Of a stretch of DNA of 64,000 nucleotides, positions 25,309 to 32,407 are shown one piece after another. A program made the position numbers and the translations under genes. Source of the DNA: an uncultured Alloprevotella sp. (GTDB taxonomy: Bacteria > Bacteroidota > Bacteroidia > Bacteroidales > Bacteroidaceae). Location of the stretch: positions 124,001 through 188,000 of the forward strand of contig CALUOQ010000001.1 of assembly GCA_944322325.1 (NCBI GenBank). Reading direction: 5' to 3'. The notes beneath the pieces were generated by a model. That model saw only the letters and a program-made list of their open reading frames with translations. It made no database searches and was not told where the DNA came from. Positions within the stretch are counted from its first letter, which is position 1. Each line of letters begins with the position of its first letter.

Positions 25309-25377
25309 CTAAGCATCAAGCCTACCTTTTTTCAAGTTAGGGTGATGATGGTGGAATGTCTGATTCGTTTTAGTCAT
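25309..25377 (-). CDS. hisL: his operon leader peptide (22 residues, four consecutive His)
   Basis: ATG at 25377-25375, stop TAG at 25311-25309. The peptide reads MTKTNQTF, then HHHH (codons CAC CAT CAT CAC, plus positions 25342-25353), then PNLKKGRLDA. It starts about 10 bases after the expected start site of a well-formed promoter and ends 18 bases before the terminator stem. The GGTAGGC needed for the alternative hairpin lies 15 bases after the last His codon. A ribosome stalled at His codons would leave it free to break the terminator; a ribosome reaching the stop would cover it. Strong case from sequence layout; not tested. Confidence 0.82.
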   Translation of the reverse strand: MTKTNQTFHHHHPNLKKGRLDA

Positions 25378-25394
25378 ACTGACGTTTCTCCCTG

Positions 25395-25426
25395 CAAAAG
25401 TAGGGAATGTATTCCGCATGAGCAAA
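25395..25426 (-). promoter_or_regulatory. his operon promoter
   Basis: On the minus strand TTTG (25426-25423), exactly 20 bases, then TACTTTTG (25402-25395). This is a complete match to the Bacteroidota vegetative promoter TTTG-N20-TAnnTTTG. Transcription should begin around 25388-25390, just before the leader peptide. Confidence 0.8.
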
Positions 25427-25634
25427 CTTTCGTTAAGTTTTTTTACTGCTCTTCGTGGAATACGGCGACCCGCATTTCCTGTCACGGCGCACGTAAAGGG
25501 ATTGGGCCTCGCTTTTATCCGAACGGAACTGCGGAGACGATTCATCACGCACATTATATTAATAGAAGCACCATTTCTGTCCGGCAACGCTCCCTTGCCA
25601 CCTTCCAAATTACCGGCAGCGGAAGCCTGGGTAC

Positions 25635-25702
25635 AAAAAAAAATTGATTGTCTCGCGACAACCAATCTTTACTAACCTTAAATCTAATACCATGAAAAAC
25701 AC
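25635..25702 (-). ncRNA. Candidate small RNA with its own promoter and terminator
   Basis: A promoter at 25705-25736 (minus) is followed about 35 bases later by a hairpin and a run of nine T. The predicted transcript is about 65-70 nt, beginning near GTGTTTTTCATGG, and contains no ORF of useful size. The terminator stem is ATTGGTTGTC / GACAATCAAT with loop GCGA. Promoter-to-terminator spacing and the AT-rich middle (TATTAGATTTAAGG) recall the Bacteroidales-1 RNA motif, a conserved non-coding RNA described in this order; I cannot confirm the match without a covariance search. Confidence 0.6.
25643..25666 (-). terminator. Intrinsic terminator of the candidate small RNA
   Basis: Ten-base stem with one G-U pair and a GCGA loop, followed on the minus strand by nine T residues (plus 25635-25643 are all A). 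One of the cleanest intrinsic terminators in the window. Confidence 0.85.
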
Positions 25703-25704
25703 TG

Positions 25705-25736
25705 CAAAAGTAAGAACCTTTCCCGATATATGCAAG
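25705..25736 (-). promoter_or_regulatory. Promoter of the candidate small RNA
   Basis: Minus strand: CTTG (25736-25733), 20 bases, TACTTTTG (25712-25705). The spacing and -7 box are identical to the his promoter 300 bases away. Confidence 0.65.
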
Positions 25737-25880
25737 TGTTACACAAAGAAATCTTCTTGTTTTTATATTTTTTAGAGCCTAAGCACTAAAACTGACAACT
25801 TGTGCGAGCAAAATCAAGAAAACTGCCGCTCAAAAAGGTTCTTCCGTTCTTCCCAAAAGCCCCTCAACGTTTGTCTCAAA

Positions 25881-25964
25881 CCAGCGCAGCGATAGAAAAA
25901 ACAAACGCAGCGACAGGAAAAACTATCGCAGCGACAGGAAAAACAAGGACTACGCCCGTGCGCA
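25881..25964 (+). repeat. 21-bp-unit repeat, copy B (direct)
   Basis: Units of 21 bases start at 25881, 25902, 25923 and 25944. The second and third share CGCAGCGACAGGAAAAA; the first has CGCAGCGATAGAAAAAA; the last is diverged (CAAGGACTACGCC). All are in the same orientation, unlike copy A. The array is upstream of map and ends about 110 bases before its promoter. Confidence 0.8.
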
Positions 25965-26074
25965 CCCTTGCTACACTCACTTCACGCGGTGACCCTTTGC
26001 GCGGCAACGCAAGGGCCGAACCCCTAATTTTAGCAAAGTGACGCAACAGAGGCAAACTTTTCCGCAGAAAATCG

Positions 26075-26082
26075 TACCTTTG
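26075..26082 (+). promoter_or_regulatory. -7 promoter element of map
   Basis: TACCTTTG, a full match to TAnnTTTG, 22 bases before the map start. No clear TTTG at -33. Confidence 0.55.
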
Positions 26083-26104
26083 CGCAGCTAAGCAAACAGG
26101 CACC

Positions 26105-26962
26105 ATGTTCAAAAAACGCAAGCACAATTGGTCCGTGCCGCACGGCCAGGAATTGACCGAGCTGGACAAGAAAGTTCTATCTTTTCAGAATAAAGGTTTC
26201 CTGGTACCCCGCCGCGAACTCATCAAGACGCCGGAACAAATAGAAGGCATCCGCCGTTCGGGTGTCGTCAACACCGGCGTGCTCGACTTGGTGGAACAGG
26301 AAATCCACGCCGGCATGAGTACGGCTGACATAGACAAACTCGTTTACGACTATACAACCCAACACGGCGCCATCCCCGCGCCGCTGAACTATGAGGGTTT
26401 CCCGAAAAGCGTTTGCACGAGCATCAATGAGGTGGTCTGCCACGGCATCCCGAACGAAAACGAAATTCTGCGCGAAGGCGACATCATCAATGTCGACGTG
26501 TCGACCATTCTCGACGGATATTACAGCGACGCTTCGCGAATGTTCATCATCGGCAAAACCACACCCGAGAAAGAAAAACTGGTGCGCGTGACCAAAGAAT
26601 GCCTCGCTATCGGCGCCGAAGCTGCCAAACCGTACGGTTTCATCGGCGATATCGGTAAGGCTATCGAGAAGCACGCCAAGCGAAACGGCTTCAGCGTCGT
26701 GCGCGACCTCTGCGGCCACGGGGTGGGACTTGAGTTTCATGAAGAACCCGAAGTCAATCACTACAACACCCACGAAAAGGGCATGTTGCTCGTTCCGGGC
26801 ATGGTGTTCACCATCGAACCGATGATAAACATGGGAACGTGGCAGGTGTTCATCGACGAAGCCGACGGCTGGACCGTTGTCACCGAGGATGAACTGCCCT
26901 CCGCCCAGTGGGAACACACGTTCGTCATGACCGAACACGGACTGGAGGTACTCACGGCATAA
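26105..26962 (+). CDS. map: Methionine aminopeptidase, type I
   Basis: 285 residues, about 30 longer than the E. coli enzyme because of an N-terminal basic extension (MFKKRKHNWSVPHG). The five metal ligands of the pita-bread fold are recognisable: Asp in INVDVSTILDGYYSDASRMF (two), His in GHGVGLEFHEEP, Glu in FTIEPMI and Glu in QWEHTFVMTE. It removes the initiator methionine from new proteins. It starts 22 bases after a TACCTTTG box and is followed 19 bases later by tsaD. Confidence 0.96.
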   Translation: MFKKRKHNWSVPHGQELTELDKKVLSFQNKGFLVPRRELIKTPEQIEGIRRSGVVNTGVLDLVEQEIHAGMSTADIDKLVYDYTTQHGAIPAPLNYEGFPKSVCTSINEVVCHGIPNENEILREGDIINVDVSTILDGYYSDASRMFIIGKTTPEKEKLVRVTKECLAIGAEAAKPYGFIGDIGKAIEKHAKRNGFSVVRDLCGHGVGLEFHEEPEVNHYNTHEKGMLLVPGMVFTIEPMINMGTWQVFIDEADGWTVVTEDELPSAQWEHTFVMTEHGLEVLTA

Positions 26963-26981
26963 CTGAGAAACGAAAAAAGAA

Positions 26982-28007
26982 ATGGGGACAGACATTATTA
27001 TATTAGGTATAGAGTCAAGCTGTGACGACACTTCGGCCGCCGTCCTGCGAAACGGCGTTCTCTTGAGCAACGTCACCGCAAGCCAAGACGTGCACAAAGC
27101 CTATGGCGGCGTAGTGCCCGAACTGGCCTCGCGGGCTCACCAGCAGAACATCGTCCCCGTAGTGGACCAAGCCCTGAAGCGCGCCGGAGTCACGAAGGAA
27201 GACCTTTCGGCCATTGCCGTGACACTCGGTCCGGGACTGATGGGCTCGCTGCTCGTCGGCGTATCGTTCGCCAAAGGACTGGCCATCTCGCTCGGCATTC
27301 CCCTCATCGAGGCCAATCACCTGCAAGGTCACATCCTCGCTCTCTTCCTGCGGGAAAAAGATTCTACCGAAACCCCTCCTCCCCTGCCTTACCTCTGCCT
27401 GCTCGTGAGCGGCGGCAATTCGCAAATCGTCAAAGTCAACGCGTACAACGACATGGAAGTACTCGGCCAGACCATAGACGACGCAGCCGGCGAGGCTATC
27501 GACAAATGTTCAAAGGTGATGGGACTGGGTTACCCTGGCGGCCCAATCATCGACAAATTGGCCCGTCAAGGCAATCCGGACGCCTTCCGCTTCAGTAAGC
27601 CTCACATCCCGGGACTCGACTATAGCTTCAGTGGACTGAAAACGTCGTTCCTGTATTTTCTGAGAGACCGGCTGAAGGAAGATCCACAGTTTATAGAACA
27701 CCACAAAGCTGATCTCGCAGCTTCCCTCGAACGCACCATCGTCGACATCCTCATGAAAAAACTCACTATGGCAGTCAAGCAGACAGGCATCAAGCACGTC
27801 GCCGTAGCAGGCGGCGTCTCGGCCAATACCGGACTGCGCAACGCATTTCACGAGAAAGCAGAAAAATCGGGCTGGCACATCTATATTCCCAAATTCAGCT
27901 ACACCACGGACAACGCGGCCATGATTGCCATTACCGGCTACTACAAATTCATGGACCACGACTTCTGTCCCATCGACAAACCCGCCTACTCACGTGTCAC
28001 AATATAA
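26982..28007 (+). CDS. tsaD: tRNA N6-threonylcarbamoyladenosine transferase
   Basis: 341 residues, the normal length. N-terminal ILGIESSCDDTSAAV, the metal-binding HLQGH motif, and the ASKH-fold nucleotide-binding stretches (LVSGGNSQIV, GVSANTGLRNAF) identify TsaD/Gcp. With TsaB, TsaC and TsaE it makes the t6A37 modification of ANN-decoding tRNAs. It lies between map and a CinA-type gene, and the three are close enough to be cotranscribed. Confidence 0.97.
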   Translation: MGTDIIILGIESSCDDTSAAVLRNGVLLSNVTASQDVHKAYGGVVPELASRAHQQNIVPVVDQALKRAGVTKEDLSAIAVTLGPGLMGSLLVGVSFAKGLAISLGIPLIEANHLQGHILALFLREKDSTETPPPLPYLCLLVSGGNSQIVKVNAYNDMEVLGQTIDDAAGEAIDKCSKVMGLGYPGGPIIDKLARQGNPDAFRFSKPHIPGLDYSFSGLKTSFLYFLRDRLKEDPQFIEHHKADLAASLERTIVDILMKKLTMAVKQTGIKHVAVAGGVSANTGLRNAFHEKAEKSGWHIYIPKFSYTTDNAAMIAITGYYKFMDHDFCPIDKPAYSRVTI

Positions 28008-28024
28008 TTAAAAAATAAACCACT

Positions 28025-28531
28025 ATGGATTTAGACTTAAAGATCGTTAGCAAGGACATTAACGAAATCCTTTGGAAAGCCGGCAAAACGCTCTCCACCG
28101 CTGAAAGCTGCACCGCCGGTCGCATCGCCAGCGTCATTACCGCCATCCCCGGCAGTTCTTACTACTTCAAAGGTGGCTTGGTTTGCTATGCAGACTCTAC
28201 CAAAGAAGAAATTCTGGAAGTAGACAAGGAAATTATCGCCGAGCAAAGCGCCGTCTGCGAAGAAGTCGTACGACAAATGGTTGTCGGAGGAAACAAGCTC
28301 TTCCACTCTGATTACTGCGTGGCAGTCAGTGGATTCGCCGGACCTGGTGGAGGTACTGCTACAATCAGAGTAGGCACCATCTGGATAGCTGTCGGCACAA
28401 ACGACAAAATCATCACAAGAAAATTGGAAGAGGACAACGGCCGCGACAAGAACATCGCCTGCGCCACCAACGTGGCCATGCACATGCTTCGCGACTTCCT
28501 GAAAGAGAACGAGCCTGACGCCGTAAATTAA
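28025..28531 (+). CDS. pncC: CinA C-terminal domain protein (nicotinamide-nucleotide amidase type)
   Basis: 168 residues covering only the CinA C-terminal domain. TAESCTAGRIASVITAIPGSSYYFKGGLVCYADSTK and AVSGFAGPGGGTA are the conserved active-site regions, with the catalytic Ser in ESCTAG. Members deamidate nicotinamide mononucleotide for NAD recycling. It begins 17 bases after tsaD. There is no N-terminal MoeA-like domain, so this is the stand-alone enzyme. Confidence 0.9.
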   Translation: MDLDLKIVSKDINEILWKAGKTLSTAESCTAGRIASVITAIPGSSYYFKGGLVCYADSTKEEILEVDKEIIAEQSAVCEEVVRQMVVGGNKLFHSDYCVAVSGFAGPGGGTATIRVGTIWIAVGTNDKIITRKLEEDNGRDKNIACATNVAMHMLRDFLKENEPDAVN

Positions 28532-28547
28532 ATTTTCTTCTCAACAA

Positions 28548-28579
28548 TTTGCCCAGTTATAATTAAAGTACTACCTTTG
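28548..28579 (+). promoter_or_regulatory. Promoter of the rpmB-rpmG-DUF4295 unit
   Basis: TTTG at 28548-28551, 20 bases, then TACCTTTG at 28572-28579: a full match to the Bacteroidota promoter. The rpmB leader would be about 60 bases. Confidence 0.8.
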
Positions 28580-28645
28580 CACTCCGTATTACGAGCACCC
28601 AGATAATAACGGGCAACGAAGAAAAATAAATAAGGAAAGATAGCG

Positions 28646-28906
28646 ATGTCTAAGATTTGTCAAATTACAGGAAAAAAAGCCATGGTTGGCAACAACGTTT
28701 CGCACTCGAAGCGCCGTACAAAGCGCACGTTTGACGTAAACTTGTTTACTAAGAAATTTTATTACGTAGAGCAGGACTGCTGGATTGAGCTGAAGCTCAG
28801 TGCTGCGGGTCTTCGTCTGATTAACAAGGTTGGACTTGACGCTGCGTTGAACAACGCGGTAGCCAAGGGATACTGCGATTGGAAAGACATTAAAGTAATC
28901 GCTTAA
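28646..28906 (+). CDS. rpmB: 50S ribosomal protein L28 (bL28)
   Basis: 86 residues. [29 protein letters not shown] is the classic L28 N-terminus. It is driven by the strong promoter at 28548-28579 and followed 10 bases later by rpmG. Large-subunit protein; highly expressed. A leader of about 60 bases could carry autoregulation, but I see no clear structure in it. Confidence 0.98.
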   Translation: MSKICQITGKKAMVGNNVSHSKRRTKRTFDVNLFTKKFYYVEQDCWIELKLSAAGLRLINKVGLDAALNNAVAKGYCDWKDIKVIA

Positions 28907-28916
28907 AACAAAAGTT

Positions 28917-29108
28917 ATGGCAGGAAAAAAAGCTAAAGGTAACCGCGTACAGGTTATACTTGAATGCACAGAAATGAAAGAGAGCGGACTTCCCGGCACA
29001 TCGCGCTACATCACTACCAAAAACCGGAAGAACACGCCCGAACGTCTGGAGTTGAAGAAGTACAACCCCATTCTGAAGAGAATGACCGTTCATAAGGAAA
29101 TCAAGTAA
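28917..29108 (+). CDS. rpmG: 50S ribosomal protein L33 (bL33)
   Basis: 63 residues. [44 protein letters not shown] is characteristic of L33. It carries no CxxC zinc ribbon (single Cys in LECTE), so this is the zinc-independent form. Cotranscribed between rpmB and the small DUF4295 gene. Confidence 0.98.
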   Translation: MAGKKAKGNRVQVILECTEMKESGLPGTSRYITTKNRKNTPERLELKKYNPILKRMTVHKEIK

Positions 29109-29119
29109 TCGCATAAATC

Positions 29120-29278
29120 ATGGCAAAGAAAACAGTCGCAACACTGCAAGAGGGCAAAAACGACGGCCGCTCTTACACGAAGGTCATCAAGATGGTAAAA
29201 AGCCCCAAGACTGGCGCTTACGTCTTTGACGAGCAGATGGTTCCCAATGAAGCAGTTAAAGATTTCTTCAAGAACTAA
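29120..29278 (+). CDS. DUF4295 small basic protein
   Basis: 52 residues (ATG 29120, TAA 29276-29278). The start MAKKTVATLQEGKNDGRSY and a Lys-rich middle (TKVIKMVKSPKTGAYVFDE) match DUF4295, a short Bacteroidota family that I know always follows rpmG. Its position and charge suggest a lineage-specific ribosome-associated protein; that is inference. It begins 11 bases after rpmG and ends the operon. Confidence 0.9.
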   Translation: MAKKTVATLQEGKNDGRSYTKVIKMVKSPKTGAYVFDEQMVPNEAVKDFFKN

Positions 29279-29303
29279 TTCGCACTACTTTTCAAATACG
29301 AGT

Positions 29304-29332
29304 AAAAGCTCTCCCACTGGAGGAGAGCTTTT
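29304..29332. terminator. Terminator of the L28-L33 operon
   Basis: Perfect 11-base stem AAAAGCTCTCC / GGAGAGCTTTT with a 7-base loop, followed by TCTTATTT, 25 bases after the DUF4295 stop. Confidence 0.9.
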
Positions 29333-29373
29333 CTTATTTATGAGTCCAAAGAGAGAAGACAACTGTTCAAACC

Positions 29374-29398
29374 CCGTCTGCTGGACGGCTTGTTTTTA
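29374..29398 (+). terminator. Possible second terminator
   Basis: Short stem CCGTC/GACGG with loop TGCTG, followed by CTTGTTTTTATTT. It lies between the ribosomal operon terminator and the Crp-type gene; weaker than the first one. Confidence 0.4.
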
Positions 29399-29448
29399 TT
29401 TCTGACCTAAAACTTCGCACGTCAACGCTAAAAACCTTTCGCATCCCG

Positions 29449-30012
29449 ATGCCCTATTTTATTGAAGCCATCCAGTCGCTTTATCCTATCTCCGACGAAA
29501 CCGTGCAAGCGCTTGAAGAAAGCGTGACAGCCTGCCGTTTTCCGCGACGCCACCGCCTGATTTGCGCCAATATGGACAACCGTTCGGCCTATTTCATCGA
29601 AAAAGGCATGACGCGCTCTTATTGGATTGTCGATGGCGAAGAAATCACCACGTCCTTTGCCGGCGAAGGAAGCATAGTATTCAGCATGGACGAGCTTTAC
29701 TACGGAAAGCCGAGCGAGGAATTTGTCGAAACCATCGAAGAAACGCTCGCCTACCGGATTGCCCTCAACCGGTTGAACCAGTTATTCGCAACTAACCTTG
29801 AACTGGCTAATTGGGGCCGAATCATCCATCAAAACGAGTACCGTCGCCTTCACCGTTCTCACAAAGAGCGACTCACGCTCTCGGCCAAGGAACGCTACGA
29901 AGCCTTTCAGTCGCAGTTTCCCTCCACCTGCCGACGGGTCCCCCTGAAGTATATCGCGTCTTATCTGGGTATCACCCTGCCCACTTTGAGCCGGCTGCGC
30001 AGCAAAAAATAG
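29449..30012 (+). CDS. Crp/Fnr-family regulator
   Basis: 187 residues. The N-terminal part (about 20-125) resembles the cyclic-nucleotide-binding beta barrel (SAYFIEKGMTRSYWIVDGEEITTSFAGEGSIVFSM), without the phosphate-binding Arg-Ala-Ala motif of true cAMP receptors. The C-terminus ends VPLKYIASYLGITLPTLSRLRSKK, a compact helix-turn-helix. This short form is common in Bacteroidota, with unknown signals. It precedes the acyltransferase gene on the same strand by 88 bases and could regulate it; no direct evidence. Confidence 0.85.
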   Translation: MPYFIEAIQSLYPISDETVQALEESVTACRFPRRHRLICANMDNRSAYFIEKGMTRSYWIVDGEEITTSFAGEGSIVFSMDELYYGKPSEEFVETIEETLAYRIALNRLNQLFATNLELANWGRIIHQNEYRRLHRSHKERLTLSAKERYEAFQSQFPSTCRRVPLKYIASYLGITLPTLSRLRSKK

Positions 30013-30055
30013 ACTTTATTTGTCGTAGGACAAACTTTCTCAGACAGAAGTTGAA

Positions 30056-30063
30056 TAACTTTG
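30056..30063 (+). promoter_or_regulatory. -7 promoter element of the acyltransferase gene
   Basis: TAACTTTG matches TAnnTTTG, 37 bases before the start codon. No matching -33 TTTG seen. Confidence 0.45.
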
Positions 30064-30100
30064 CGACGTTAAACAACTACGCACAAAATTACAACAACTT

Positions 30101-31255
30101 ATGTCAAAACAAATTTCACTTGCCTACGCAGATACCAAGCCCCACTATGAGCTCTTGGACGGTCTGCGCGGAATTGCAGCCTTGCTGGTCGTATTCTACC
30201 ACATTTTCGAAGGTTTTTCCTTTGCTGCGGGCGGCACTCCTATCGTTGTCATCAACCACGGATACCTGGCCGTCGACTTTTTCTTCATTCTGTCCGGTTT
30301 CGTCATCGGTTACGCCTACGACGACCGTCTGGGACGCACCATGACGCTGGGTAACTTTTTCAAACGCCGACTCATACGTCTGCACCCCATGATCGTGATG
30401 GGCGCCGTGTTGGGCGTCGTATTCTATGTTTTGCAAGGATGCGAACGATGGGACGGCACACACGTAGCAACCTCCATGATTATACTGGCTCTACTCTGCG
30501 CACTGTTCTTCATCCCCGCAGCCCCCGGTGCCAGTTACGACATCCGCGGCAACAGTGAAATGTTCCCCCTCAACGGTCCCAGTTGGTCGTTATTCTTCGA
30601 ATACATCGGCAATTTGTTGTACGCCCTGTTTATCCACCGGTTGGGCAACAAAGCGCTGGCCGTGTTGACCGCACTGTCGGGCATCGGTCTGGCTTGGTTC
30701 ATTTTGTTCGACGCCGTAGGCTACGGCATGATTGGCGTCGGCTGGACACTGGACGGCATGAATTTCTTCGGCGGCCTGCTGCGCATGTTGTTCCCCTTCA
30801 CCTTAGGTATGCTCCTGTCCCGCAAATTCAAACCGGTCAAAGTCCGCGGTGCATTTTGGATTTGTTCAGCAGTGCTGGTCGTGCTGTTCTGCGCGCCCTA
30901 CGTCGAGGGGAAAAATGTCATCATCTACAACGGTCTGTTCGAGTTCTTCTGCATTTTCCTGGTATTCCCCGCTCTTGTCTGGCTGGCCGCCTCCGGAAAA
31001 ACCACAGACCGCCGTTCCACACAAATCTGCAAATTCTCGGGCGACATCTCATTCCCCTTGTATGCTGTACATTACCCCGTCATGTACCTGTTCTACTCCT
31101 GGCTGATAGAGAACAAGTACTACACATTCCTCGAAGCCTGGCCCATGGCCGTCACGGTGTATGTAAGCTGCGTACTGCTGGCCTATGCCTCCCTGAAGTG
31201 GTACGACCAACCCGTACGACGGTGGTTGACCTGCAAATTCCTTCCTCAAAAATAA
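30101..31255 (+). CDS. Membrane acyltransferase (Acyl_transf_3 / OafA type)
   Basis: 384 residues with about ten hydrophobic segments. The N-terminus YELLDGLRGIAALLVVFYHIF carries the conserved Arg and His of the acyltransferase-3 family, which acetylates or acylates extracellular sugars. The closing segments (DISFPLYAVHYPVMYLFYSW) also fit. There is no C-terminal SGNH domain. The natural acceptor is unknown. It is preceded by the Crp-type regulator and closed by a clear terminator hairpin, so it is a unit of its own. Confidence 0.88.
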   Translation: MSKQISLAYADTKPHYELLDGLRGIAALLVVFYHIFEGFSFAAGGTPIVVINHGYLAVDFFFILSGFVIGYAYDDRLGRTMTLGNFFKRRLIRLHPMIVMGAVLGVVFYVLQGCERWDGTHVATSMIILALLCALFFIPAAPGASYDIRGNSEMFPLNGPSWSLFFEYIGNLLYALFIHRLGNKALAVLTALSGIGLAWFILFDAVGYGMIGVGWTLDGMNFFGGLLRMLFPFTLGMLLSRKFKPVKVRGAFWICSAVLVVLFCAPYVEGKNVIIYNGLFEFFCIFLVFPALVWLAASGKTTDRRSTQICKFSGDISFPLYAVHYPVMYLFYSWLIENKYYTFLEAWPMAVTVYVSCVLLAYASLKWYDQPVRRWLTCKFLPQK

Positions 31256-31280
31256 ATCCCCCTACCTTCATCTACCTGTC

Positions 31281-31313
31281 AAAGCCCGGCGCGCAAATTG
31301 CGAACCGGGCTTT
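31281..31313 (+). terminator. Terminator after the acyltransferase gene
   Basis: AAAGCCCGG (31281-31289) pairs with CCGGGCTTT (31305-31313); an inner GCGCAA/TTGCG can extend the stem. It lies 25 bases after the stop. Confidence 0.8.
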
Positions 31314-31428
31314 GCTATGCTAAGGCTACACCCGTCTTTTTTTGTTTCACGCACCTTTTCTTCCCCACACTGTCACTGCATTCTTCCGCTTTTGTTCGTT
31401 CATTACGTCTTTTTTCCGTAAGTTTGCA

Positions 31429-31436
31429 GACAAAGA
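31429..31436 (+). promoter_or_regulatory. -7 promoter element of ftsY
   Basis: TAAGTTTG matches TAnnTTTG and ends 8 bases before ATG 31445. It also shows that the in-frame ATG at 31298, upstream of it and inside the preceding hairpin, is not the start. Confidence 0.55.
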
Positions 31437-31444
31437 CAGTATTT

Positions 31445-32407
31445 ATGGGCTTATTTAACATCTTCTCTAAGAAAGAGAAAAAAGAAATCCTCGACGCGGG
31501 ACTCGAAAAAACCAAAACGACCGTGTTTGGCAAACTGGCTCGTGCCATTGCCGGAAAGTCTAAAGTGGACGACGAAGTTCTCGACAAGCTCGAGGAAGTA
31601 CTGATTTCGTCCGACGTGGGCGTAGACACCACGCTCGAAATCATAGAACGTATCGAGCAGCGCGTAGCGCGCGACAAATACATCAACACGGCTGAACTCA
31701 ACCGAATCCTGCGCGAGGAAATCTCCTCGCTACTGGCCGACCATGGCGCAAGCAGCAACGACGGTTTCGACACCGAGGGACACAAGCCTTACGTCGTGAT
31801 GGTTGTCGGCGTCAATGGCGTCGGGAAAACAACCACTATCGGAAAATTGGCATACCAGTTCCATCAGATGGGCAAGAAAGTCTACCTCGGCGCAGCCGAT
31901 ACGTTCCGCGCGGCGGCCGTCGAGCAGCTGTGCATCTGGGGCGAGCGCGTCGGTGTGCCCGTAGTCAAGCAACAAATGGGAAGTGACCCCGCCAGCGTGG
32001 CCTACGACACCCTGCGCTCAGCCGTAGCCAACGATGCAGACATCGTGCTCATCGACACAGCCGGACGCCTGCACAATAAAATCAACCTGATGAACGAACT
32101 GACCAAGATAAAGAAAGTCATGCAGAAAGTCGTCCCCGACGCTCCGCATGAAGTTCTGCTCGTTCTCGACGGCTCGACCGGGCAAAATGCTTTCGAGCAA
32201 GCCAAACAGTTCACCAAGGCGACAGAAGTCACCTCGCTGGCCATCACCAAACTCGACGGCACCGCCAAGGGAGGCGTAGTCATCGGCATATCCAACCAGC
32301 TGAAAGTGCCCGTCAAATACATCGGCCTCGGTGAGAAGATGACGGACCTGCAACCGTTCAACAGCGCCGAATTTATCCACTCACTCTTCGAAGACAAACA
32401 GTTATGA
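31445..32407 (+). CDS. ftsY: Signal recognition particle receptor FtsY
   Basis: 320 residues from ATG 31445 (MGLFNIFSKKEKKEILDAGL). The frame upstream to 31298 includes a terminator and the promoter box and is rejected. The protein is the NG GTPase core with almost no acidic A domain, as usual outside the Enterobacteria: G1 GVNGVGKTTTIGKLA, DTFRAAAVEQL, G3 DTAGRLHNK, G4 TKLDGTAKGG. It brings SRP-ribosome complexes to the membrane. Its stop overlaps the rimO start (ATGA). Confidence 0.96.
   Translation: MGLFNIFSKKEKKEILDAGLEKTKTTVFGKLARAIAGKSKVDDEVLDKLEEVLISSDVGVDTTLEIIERIEQRVARDKYINTAELNRILREEISSLLADHGASSNDGFDTEGHKPYVVMVVGVNGVGKTTTIGKLAYQFHQMGKKVYLGAADTFRAAAVEQLCIWGERVGVPVVKQQMGSDPASVAYDTLRSAVANDADIVLIDTAGRLHNKINLMNELTKIKKVMQKVVPDAPHEVLLVLDGSTGQNAFEQAKQFTKATEVTSLAITKLDGTAKGGVVIGISNQLKVPVKYIGLGEKMTDLQPFNSAEFIHSLFEDKQL

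Noticed and set aside
25692..25775. A 27-codon ORF starting MKNTAKVRTF on the plus strand
   Set aside because: It lies across the promoter of the candidate minus-strand RNA; the apparent coding start is explained by that promoter and RNA sequence.
25881..25964. Repeat copy B as a CRISPR array
   Set aside because: Units are contiguous, with no unique spacers of constant length, and no cas gene is present.
25802..26041. A 79-codon open frame over repeat copy B
   Set aside because: Most of it is translation of the 21-bp units; the remainder has no recognisable feature.
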